From: Chloroflexota bacterium
GTDB lineage: Bacteria > Chloroflexota > Limnocylindria > Limnocylindrales > CSP1-4
NCBI GenBank assembly: GCA_016200745.1
Contig: JACQEF010000247.1
Span: 1-6,780, forward strand
Direction: 5' to 3'
Length of the DNA: 6,780 nt
Shown: in pieces, positions 1-5,264 of the stretch
Layout: each line of letters begins with the position of its first letter
Numbering within the stretch: the stretch's first letter is position 1
Made by a program: the position numbers and the translations under genes
Notes under the pieces: generated by a model
Database searches by the model: none
The model's input: the letters and a program-made list of their open reading frames with translations, nothing else
What the model was told of the DNA's origin: nothing

Positions 1-1688
1 AGGTAGATCGCGCCCATCCGGGCGACGGCCCACAGGACCAGCGAGATCGCGACCATCAGGACCGTGTACAGCCCGATCTGGCGCGTCGTCTCCGGGATGC
101 CCTTGACGACGGGGAGCATCGGGACGCCCGCGGCCGCGTAGTCCTTCCGGATCCGCAGCGACAGCGCCCAGAAGTGGGGTGGTGTCCAGTAGAAGACGAG
201 CGCGAACAGCAGCAGCGCCGGGACCCCGACGCCGCCCGTGACGGCCGCCCAGCCGATCACCGGTGGCAGGGCGCCGGCGGCTCCGCCGATCACGATGTTC
301 TGGGTCGTCGTCCGCTTGAGCATGACCGTGTAGACGACGACGTAGAAGCCGATGGCCAGCAGGGTCAGGAAGGCCGCGGTCAGGTTCACGAACCAGGCCA
401 TCATCGCGATGGAGATGGCCCCCAGGACGATCCCGAAGACGACCGCCCGCTCGGGCTCGACCTGGTGCGCCGGGAGCGGCCGACGGCGGGTCCGGGTCAT
501 CAGCAGGTCGATGTCGCGGTCGAGGTAGCAGTTGATCGCGTTGGCGCTGCCCGCGGCCAGCGTCCCGCCGAGCATCGTCCAGAACACGATCGCGCCCCAG
601 CCCGCCCAGTCGACCGCGCCGCGCAGGCCGCCGACGCCCGGCAGGTCGCGCGTGGCCAGGACCATGGCCGGCACGGTGGTGACGAGCAGCAGCTCGATGA
701 TCCGCGGCTTGGTCAGGGCGACGTAGGCGCGGACCGTGTCGCCGGTCGACCGCGGCGGCGAGGAGACGTCCGCACCCGATTCGGGCCCGGCGATGACGCC
801 GGTCCTCGAACGGGCGCTGTAGTAGCTCGTCACCGTCAGCCCGGCCATCGTCGCCCAGATCACGGCACCCAGCGCCAGATGCAGGGTCTGCGTCCATTCG
901 GCCAGCCGGGTCAGGACCTGGGCGCCGCCGATCACGACCTGCAGCCCGAACAGCGCGGCCGTACCGACCGACAGCCGGACGAGCGTGGGCCGGTCGCGCT
1001 GGGTCCGCCAGGCCACGACGGCGACGGCGAGCACGATCAACCCGACCACGGCGGCGACCCAGCGGTGCAGGACCTGGGCGCCGGTCACGTCGGTCACCGG
1101 CGGCACGAGCGTGCCGCCCATGAGCGGCCAATCCGGGAAGACCAGGGCCGAGTCGGTGGCCGTCACCTGGGAGCCGAACAGGAGGAGCGCGAAGGTCGCC
1201 GCCGCCGCGAACGCCGCCAGCAACGTGAAGCGCTGGCTCGTGCCGCGTCTCGGCAGGTGGGCCGGGTAGCCGGCGCGGACGGTCAGGAACACCAGCAGCC
1301 CGACCAGGGCCATCGCGCTCGCCAGGTGGGCCGTGACCGATTCGCCGCTATTGCCAAGGCGGACGGTCTCGCGGCCGAGCCACGCCTGGAAGCCGACGAG
1401 CACCACCGCGGCGAGCGTGGGCCAGAGGATCGAGATCCGGGATCGGTGGTCGCGCACGGCGAGCACGGCCAGCGCGAGGATCTCGAAGCCGATCACGGCC
1501 GCGATGGTCCGGTGAACCCATTCGATCCATGCCTTGAAGTCACCCGCGGGCGGCAGGATCTGCCCGTAGCAGAACGGCCAGTCGGGGCAGCCGAGCCCGG
1601 ATTCGGTCGCGCGCACGAGCACGCCGATCGTGACCAGCCCGAGGGCGGTCGCGAGACACAGCGCGGCGAGCTTCTGGAAGCGGTTCAC
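1..1688 (-). CDS. ctaA-ctaB: Fused heme A synthase (CtaA/COX15) - heme O synthase (CtaB/COX10), 3' end outside window
   Basis: This integral membrane protein should carry both steps from heme B to heme A for cytochrome c oxidase: farnesylation to heme O (CtaB half), then oxidation to heme A (CtaA half). The window holds 562 codons and the frame runs off the left edge. The CtaA half is about residues 1-287. It has the four expected heme-ligand histidines, H59 (EWVHRT), H121 (VTAHLA), H208 (VLHRW) and H270 (TLHLAL), plus E56 and a first-loop cysteine pair C34/C40 (GCPDWPFC). A hydrophilic linker spans about 290-320. The CtaB half begins at ALTKPR (324-329). It shows the prenyl-diphosphate motif N386-x3-D390-x3-D394, LKRTTTQN (457-464) and a DYAAAGVPMLPVV stretch from D516. 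Compared with typical CtaB length, about 50 residues are missing beyond the edge. The GTG at 1688 is chosen because homology begins there; the nearby ATG at 1698 is out of frame. No Shine-Dalgarno is seen. The linker has no ATG, GTG or stop in frame, so the fusion looks genuine. Confidence 0.95.
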   Translation of the reverse strand, partial: MNRFQKLAALCLATALGLVTIGVLVRATESGLGCPDWPFCYGQILPPAGDFKAWIEWVHRTIAAVIGFEILALAVLAVRDHRSRISILWPTLAAVVLVGFQAWLGRETVRLGNSGESVTAHLASAMALVGLLVFLTVRAGYPAHLPRRGTSQRFTLLAAFAAAATFALLLFGSQVTATDSALVFPDWPLMGGTLVPPVTDVTGAQVLHRWVAAVVGLIVLAVAVVAWRTQRDRPTLVRLSVGTAALFGLQVVIGGAQVLTRLAEWTQTLHLALGAVIWATMAGLTVTSYYSARSRTGVIAGPESGADVSSPPRSTGDTVRAYVALTKPRIIELLLVTTVPAMVLATRDLPGVGGLRGAVDWAGWGAIVFWTMLGGTLAAGSANAINCYLDRDIDLLMTRTRRRPLPAHQVEPERAVVFGIVLGAISIAMMAWFVNLTAAFLTLLAIGFYVVVYTVMLKRTTTQNIVIGGAAGALPPVIGWAAVTGGVGVPALLLFALVFYWTPPHFWALSLRIRKDYAAAGVPMLPVVKGIPETTRQIGLYTVLMVAISLVLWAVARMGAIY

Positions 1689-1696
1689 GAGGCGCC

Positions 1697-1702
1697 ATTC
1701 TA
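1697..1702 (-). promoter_or_regulatory. Putative -10 box of the ctaA-ctaB gene
   Basis: On the minus strand this hexamer reads TAGAAT, one mismatch from TATAAT. It ends 8 bases before the GTG start at 1688, which would put the transcription start at or next to the start codon, giving a leaderless or nearly leaderless mRNA. This fits the absence of a Shine-Dalgarno there. I see no convincing -35 hexamer at the usual spacing. AT-rich hexamers are rare in this GC-rich DNA, which adds some weight, but the call is inference. Confidence 0.4.
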
Positions 1703-1770
1703 TGCGTGGGGCGGCTTCACCGCCGTGCGCCTCGCTACGCGCTCCGCGGGCGGTTCGGCACGCTCGGCGC

Positions 1771-1776
1771 TACGCT
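1771..1776 (+). promoter_or_regulatory. Putative -10 box of the thioredoxin-like lipoprotein gene
   Basis: The hexamer TACGCT fits the TAnnnT pattern and is followed by exactly six bases and then the ATG at 1783, so transcription would start at the A of the start codon. No Shine-Dalgarno precedes this ATG. No -35 match is visible. It lies in the 94-base divergent region shared with the ctaA-ctaB gene, so both genes would be driven from the same short segment. Confidence 0.3.
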
Positions 1777-1782
1777 GTCGCC

Positions 1783-2697
1783 ATGCCACGCATCCGACCC
1801 CTGATCGCCCTGTGCGCCGTCGTCCTGCTCGCCGGTTGCTCGACCGCGGGATCGTCGTCGACGTCTATTTCGGCGGCCGCCCCGTCGAGTGGCCGGGCGT
1901 CGTCCGTCCTGCCGGTCATCATCTCGTCGGAGCTGGCGACCGGCCCGAACCGGTTCCTGTTCTCGTTCCTCGACGCGACGAGCAATGCACCGGTCGGCGC
2001 CCCGGATCGGACGGCGAGCGTCGCGTTCACCGGACCGGGCGGCCAGGCCGTCGCGCAGGCGGACGGGACGTTCATCTGGGCGATCGAGAACGTGAGCGGC
2101 ATCTACGTTTCCACGGTCGACTTCCCGGCCTCGGGCGACTGGGTCGCCCACTTCACGACAGCGGGCGGGAGCCAGGCCGCCGAGCAGGTCGACTTCCAGT
2201 TCCAGGTCCTCGACAAGAAGCATGTGATCGTGCCGGGCGACAAGGCGCCGTCGGTCGACACGCCGACGTTGGCCTCGGTCGGCGGCGACGTCGCCAAGCT
2301 GTCGACCGACACGCACCCGGACAAGGCGTTCTACGAGACGTCCGTCGCCGCGGCGCTCGCCGCCCACAAGCCGTTCGTGCTCGTCTTCGCGACGCCGAAG
2401 TTCTGCCAGACGCAGACATGCGGGCCGACGCTCGACAAGGTCAAGCCCATCGCCGCCGCCCATCCGGATGTGACCTTCATCAACGTCGAGCCGTACCAGC
2501 TCAAGGACGACCAGGGCCAGCTCCAGCCGGTCCTCGATGCCAACGGCCAGCTGCAGACCGTGCCCGCGACCGACGCCTACGGCCTGCTGTCCGAGCCCTA
2601 CGTCTTCGTGGTCGGGGGCGACGGGATCGTCAAGGCATCGTTCGAGCTGATCTTCACCGCCGCCGAGATCGACCAGGCGCTGGCCGGGCTCAAGTAG
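1783..2697 (+). CDS. Lipoprotein with beta-rich domain and thioredoxin-like domain (CX4C)
   Basis: Predicted 304-residue lipoprotein on the outer face of the cytoplasmic membrane, probably handling thiols or metal; the substrate is unknown. Residues 1-18 form a signal peptide with arginines 3 and 5, a hydrophobic core and the lipobox LAGC with C19 as lipidation site. A Ser/Ala-rich tether covers about 20-45. Residues about 55-143 are beta-rich and resemble the Ig-like domains found beside redox or copper proteins (NRFLFSFLD, TFIWAIE, FPASGDW). Residues about 180-304 look thioredoxin-like: a strand FVLVFATP, then FCQTQTCGP with C208 and C213 (CX4C rather than CXXC), and a likely cis-proline loop at SEPYVFVV (P272). 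I chose the ATG at 1783 because the signal peptide begins there; an upstream in-frame ATG at 1630 would add 51 residues overlapping ctaA and bury the signal peptide. Its divergence from ctaA-ctaB suggests a role in oxidase maturation (SCO-like), which is inference. A general periplasmic thiol reductase is the alternative. Confidence 0.85.
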   Translation: MPRIRPLIALCAVVLLAGCSTAGSSSTSISAAAPSSGRASSVLPVIISSELATGPNRFLFSFLDATSNAPVGAPDRTASVAFTGPGGQAVAQADGTFIWAIENVSGIYVSTVDFPASGDWVAHFTTAGGSQAAEQVDFQFQVLDKKHVIVPGDKAPSVDTPTLASVGGDVAKLSTDTHPDKAFYETSVAAALAAHKPFVLVFATPKFCQTQTCGPTLDKVKPIAAAHPDVTFINVEPYQLKDDQGQLQPVLDANGQLQTVPATDAYGLLSEPYVFVVGGDGIVKASFELIFTAAEIDQALAGLK

Positions 2698-3066
2698 GCG
2701 ACGGCGCCGCCGGCTCCGTCGGCGCCGCCGACTCGGTCGGCGCATCGTCGAGCCGGATCGCGACGAGCTCCCCGTCCTCGCCTCGATAGGTCACCACGAC
2801 CCTGACGCCGGTCGCCGCGTGCTCAAGGAGGTGGCCCGGCGGGAACTGGGCGCCGTTCTCGAGGACGCCGATCCGGAAGGCGACCGTCCGGCCGTCGCCC
2901 GTCCGGATCGAGAAGCCGCGGACGTCGGTCAGGCCGGCCGAATCGACGGCAACGACCAGGCCGGTCTCCGTGCTCGGCGCCTGCCCGGCGGCGGCACGGT
3001 CGCGACGACGAGGGCGGCGACGGCGATGAGCAGCCCGGCCCCGACGCCGACGCGTCGGGCGTTCAG
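2690..3066 (-). pseudogene. Small membrane-anchored protein interrupted by an apparent one-base frameshift
   Basis: No single frame explains this stretch, but two joined frames do. From about 3066 the minus strand encodes LNARRVGVGAGLLIAVAALV followed by VATV, an arginine-flanked membrane anchor or signal segment. The frame one base away then encodes AAAGQAPSTETGLVVAVDSA, GFSIRTGDGRTVAFRIGVLE, then FPPGHLLEH, VRVVVTYRGEDGELVAIRLD and a PTESAAPTEP tail, ending in TGA at 2690-2692. Both halves have strongly G/C third positions, as real genes here do. One extra base near 2995-2997 (GTGCC to GTGGCC) would join them into about 124 residues: an N-terminal anchor and one small beta-rich extracytoplasmic domain. 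Function is unknown; I have a sense of the FPPGH-type domain recurring in related bacteria but cannot verify it. The start is uncertain: CTG at 3064-3066 overlaps the pyrE stop as CTGA, and ATG at 3117 overlaps pyrE more deeply. The 3' end overlaps the convergent lipoprotein gene by 8 bases. The cause could be a sequencing error or true decay. Confidence 0.7.
2702..2743 (-). repeat. Imperfect 18-base tandem repeat encoding PTESAAP-type tail, with hairpin
   Basis: On the minus strand, GCGCCGACCGAGTCGGCG (2743-2726) is followed directly by GCGCCGACGGAGCCGGCG (2725-2708), 16 of 18 bases identical, then by a partial third GCGCCG. It encodes the Pro/Thr/Ala tail of the frameshifted protein. The first unit also forms a hairpin: on the plus strand CGCCGAC-TCG-GTCGGCG, a 7-base stem about 30 bases after the lipoprotein stop. 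It has no T-run, so I do not call it a terminator. Confidence 0.5.
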
Positions 3067-3737
3067 ACTCCCGTGCCGCTGCTGCCCGGGGCGTGGAGCG
3101 GCGTGCCGTCGGTGCATCGCGGACACGTCGCGGCGCCGGCTTCGTAGGTCGGGAGCTCGAGCTGCCAGAGCGCGCGCAACGGGTAGGTCCGCGCGGTTGC
3201 CGGCGAGGTCAGCGTGGCCTTGCCACCGCTCCGGTCGACCAGGACGACGCACTCCACGATCTCGCCGCCCATCGCCTCGACCGCCGGCAGCATGGCCAGC
3301 AGTGAGCCGCCGGTCGTCAGGATGTCGTCGACGAGGAGGACACGCTCGCCGGGCTCGATTTGGAAGCCGCGGCGGAACTCGCGCCGGGTGGACCCGTCGT
3401 CACCCCGGACCTCCTCGGCGAAGATCGCACGAACACCGAGCTGGCGCCCGGTCTCGAAGGCCAGGATGACGCCGCCGGTCGTCGGCCCCGCGACGATCTC
3501 CACCAGCGGCGCGCCGTCGTGGTCCCGCCCGTGCTGGGCGATGAACCCGCACAGCTCGCTGGTCGCCGACGGATTCTGGAGCACCTGGAATTTCTCGAGG
3601 TAGGCGTCGCCGTGCCGGCCGCTCTTGAGCTGGAAATGGCCCTCACGGAACGCGCCCGAGCTCCGGAACAGCGCCTCGGTCCGGGCGGCGATGGCGAGCC
3701 GCGCGGCGGCCTCGAACGCAGGGCGAACGGTGGTCAC
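3063..3737 (-). CDS. pyrE: Orotate phosphoribosyltransferase
   Basis: Cytosolic enzyme converting orotate and PRPP to orotidine 5'-monophosphate, the fifth step of UMP synthesis. The 224-residue protein is close to the usual family length. Residues 28-46 hold the N-terminal substrate region (GAFREGHFQLKSGRHGDAYL), 82-91 the VAGPTTGGVI loop, 104-109 AIFAEE, and 133-145 the PRPP-binding motif VLLVDDILTTGGS with its Asp-Asp pair. The C-terminus carries C205-P-R-C208 and ends in PGSSGTGV; the cysteine pair could bind a metal, but this is not shown. The GTG at 3737 gives the expected N-terminus. There is no Shine-Dalgarno, but a TAnnnT box lies six bases upstream. The gene lies 37 bases after the small membrane protein and its stop overlaps the possible start of the following frameshifted gene. 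PyrD and PyrK, making its substrate, lie upstream in the same direction. Confidence 0.97.
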   Translation of the reverse strand: MTTVRPAFEAAARLAIAARTEALFRSSGAFREGHFQLKSGRHGDAYLEKFQVLQNPSATSELCGFIAQHGRDHDGAPLVEIVAGPTTGGVILAFETGRQLGVRAIFAEEVRGDDGSTRREFRRGFQIEPGERVLLVDDILTTGGSLLAMLPAVEAMGGEIVECVVLVDRSGGKATLTSPATARTYPLRALWQLELPTYEAGAATCPRCTDGTPLHAPGSSGTGV

Positions 3738-3743
3738 GGTCGA

Positions 3744-3749
3744 AGTCTA
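3744..3749 (-). promoter_or_regulatory. Putative internal -10 box in front of pyrE
   Basis: Minus-strand TAGACT fits TAnnnT and is separated by six bases (TCGACC) from the GTG start of pyrE at 3737, the same arrangement as at the lipoprotein gene. It lies in the 37-base gap between the small membrane protein and pyrE. It would allow pyrE to be transcribed as a leaderless message independently of pyrK-pyrD. No -35 match is apparent. Confidence 0.35.
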
Positions 3750-3774
3750 CGCGGCCACGACGGACGGCCGCGGG

Positions 3775-4038
3775 TCAGGCCCGGCGGACCGGCCGGACCC
3801 GGATCGGCGATGCCAGCTCCTCGAGATCGACGGCCCGGGGCGACCGGTCGCGCGGCGGGGCCTGGCGTGCCTCGGACCAGCCCCGGAACCCCGACACGAG
3901 CCCCGAGCAGATGCCGTCCGCGACCCGGGTGACCGCCCGGTCCAACGCCCGCAGGACGAGCGCGAACAGCGTCAGTGTCGCGCCAAGGATGACCCCGGCG
4001 ATCAGCGCGCCGATCGGATACATGTACGGGAACGGCAT
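3775..4038 (-). CDS. Small single-pass membrane protein of unknown function
   Basis: An 87-residue protein that I do not recognise. Residues about 7-31 (YPIGALIAGVILGATLTLFA and onward) form one hydrophobic segment without charges. After it comes a basic, amphipathic stretch (RALDRAVTRVADGICSGLVS) and a charged tail rich in Arg, Pro and Glu ending in RVRPVRRA. The positive residues after the segment suggest the C-terminus is cytoplasmic. The ATG at 4038 is well supported: GGAGG lies six bases upstream, the clearest ribosome binding site in the window. A competing frame (3734-4045) is Arg/Pro/Gly-rich and looks like a shadow. It sits 64 bases after pyrD and 37 bases before pyrE in the same direction, so it is probably cotranscribed with them. 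Whether it has a pyrimidine-related role, for example tethering, is open. Confidence 0.7.
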   Translation of the reverse strand: MPFPYMYPIGALIAGVILGATLTLFALVLRALDRAVTRVADGICSGLVSGFRGWSEARQAPPRDRSPRAVDLEELASPIRVRPVRRA

Positions 4039-4044
4039 GGCGCA

Positions 4045-4049
4045 CCTCC
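4045..4049 (-). promoter_or_regulatory. Strong Shine-Dalgarno of the 87-residue membrane protein
   Basis: Minus-strand GGAGG followed by TGCGCC and then the ATG at 4038. This spacing is ideal and it decides the start and frame of the small gene. Most other starts in the window lack such a site. Confidence 0.75.
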
Positions 4050-4102
4050 AGACCGCTCGATGGTGCGCGTCCCGCGCGGCGCCGTCCAGAGTCCAGTGGA
4101 CG

Positions 4103-5248
4103 CTACGGCCGGTACTCCACGCCCTTCGACGACGGGCGGCCTTTGGCGGCCGGCAGCGCGGTCGCGATCAACTCGCGATAGGCGAGCATCCCCTGCCGGG
4201 CGCATGTCGCGGCGAGCTCGTCGGCGAGGCGGATCGGGACGGTCGGGTCGGCGAAGATGGCCGTGCCGACCTGGACGGCGACGGCGCCGACGGCGAGGAA
4301 GTCCAGGACGTCGTTCAGCTCCGTGACGCCACCGATCGCGACGACCGGGATGTTCACGGCCTGGACCGCCTCGTACACGATCCGCAGGGCCACCGGCTTG
4401 AGCGCCGGCCCACTGAGCCCGCCATAGATGTTGCCCAGCAGGGGCCGGTCGCGCCGCGGGGACAGCGCGATCCCGGACAGGGTGTTGATCGCGGTAAGGG
4501 CATCCGCGCCGGCGTCGGCGATCGCGCGCGCGATCGGCCGGATGTCGGCCACGTTCGGGGAGAGCTTGACCAGCAGCGGCAGGTCGGTGGCGCGCCGGAC
4601 CGCGGCCGTCACCTCCCCGGCGGCGCCGGCATCGATGGCGAACTGCAACCCGCCGGCGCCCACGTTCGGACAGCTGATGTTGAGCTCGATGCCGGCGACG
4701 CCGGGCACGCCGTCGAGCCGACGCGCGACCTCGACGTATTCGTGGACCGACTCGCCGGCGACGTTCACGATCACCGGCGTGCGCCAGGTCGCCCACGTCC
4801 GCGCGTACTTCTCGATGACGGCGTCGACCCCAGGGTTCTGGAGCCCGATCGAGTTCAGCATTCCGCCCGGTGTCTCCGTCACGCGCGGGGGCGGGTTGCC
4901 GATCCGTGGCTTGAGCGTGGTCCCCTTGCAGCAGATGCCGCCCAGCCGATCGACGTCGACCACGTCGCCGTACTCGATGCCGTAGCCGAACGTCCCGGAG
5001 GCCACCATGATCGGGTTGGGCAGGATGAGCCCGCGCCCGAGGTCCACGCGCAGGTCGACCTGGCTCGGGGCGATCTCGACCACGGCGGGGGCCTCGCTCG
5101 CCCGCGGCCCGACGGCGGGCCGGGGGCGCGTCGTCGCCAGCGCCGGCGACCGCGCGCCCTCGGAGCGGCGCGGCTCGCGGGGCACGGAGGCGCGCTTCCC
5201 GGCCACCGGCCGCGCCGTCGACGTCATCGCTCGCCGTTTCGGCTTCAC
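4103..5248 (-). CDS. pyrD: Dihydroorotate dehydrogenase class 1B, catalytic subunit
   Basis: FMN enzyme oxidising dihydroorotate to orotate; in class 1B it works as a heterotetramer with PyrK, which passes electrons to NAD. The conserved barrel starts near residue 64 (VDLRVDLG). It shows PIMVASGTFGYG (79-90), K108 in CKGTT, MLNSIGLQNPG (130-140), the catalytic-base cysteine C193 in NISCPN (190-195), K228 in VKLSPN, N255-T256, GGLSGPALKP (276-285) and the phosphate-binding IGGV (305-308). Cysteine as the base separates it from the serine-using class 2. The full frame is 381 residues, about 60 longer than usual, because of an Arg/Pro/Ala-rich N-terminus. GTG at 5248, 16 bases after the pyrK stop, is the longest option; ATG at 5227 (residue 8) and GTG at 5083 (residue 56) are alternatives, the last giving a more normal length. 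Cotranscription with pyrK is likely. Confidence 0.97.
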   Translation of the reverse strand: MKPKRRAMTSTARPVAGKRASVPREPRRSEGARSPALATTRPRPAVGPRASEAPAVVEIAPSQVDLRVDLGRGLILPNPIMVASGTFGYGIEYGDVVDVDRLGGICCKGTTLKPRIGNPPPRVTETPGGMLNSIGLQNPGVDAVIEKYARTWATWRTPVIVNVAGESVHEYVEVARRLDGVPGVAGIELNISCPNVGAGGLQFAIDAGAAGEVTAAVRRATDLPLLVKLSPNVADIRPIARAIADAGADALTAINTLSGIALSPRRDRPLLGNIYGGLSGPALKPVALRIVYEAVQAVNIPVVAIGGVTELNDVLDFLAVGAVAVQVGTAIFADPTVPIRLADELAATCARQGMLAYRELIATALPAAKGRPSSKGVEYRP

Positions 5249-5264
5249 CGCCGCCCCGCTCCGC

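Noticed and set aside
2727..2741. GC-rich hairpin after the lipoprotein stop as a rho-independent terminator
   Set aside because: The stem is only 7 bases, there is no T-run, and it coincides with a coding repeat on the minus strand.
1735..2745. A 336-codon minus-strand frame opposite the lipoprotein gene
   Set aside because: The plus strand has a signal peptide, lipobox and thioredoxin-like fold, whereas the minus frame is mostly Arg-rich low complexity.
174..2789. An 871-codon open frame on the plus strand
   Set aside because: It lies antisense to the ctaA-ctaB gene, which has clear motifs, and then runs through the lipoprotein in another frame. Its product is rich in Arg, Asp, Gly, His and Gln with no recognisable domain; in DNA this GC-rich, antisense frames rarely meet stops.
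2929..3252. A 107-codon minus-strand frame overlapping the end of pyrE
   Set aside because: Most of it is a shadow within pyrE. Only its later part (the membrane segment) appears real, and that is better explained as the first half of the frameshifted gene.
4084..4101. GTCCAGAGTCCAGTGGAC as a possible operator in the pyrD to small-gene gap
   Set aside because: It contains only a 5-base palindrome (GTCCA-G-TGGAC) and a short direct repeat, which is easily expected by chance, with no second copy elsewhere in the cluster.
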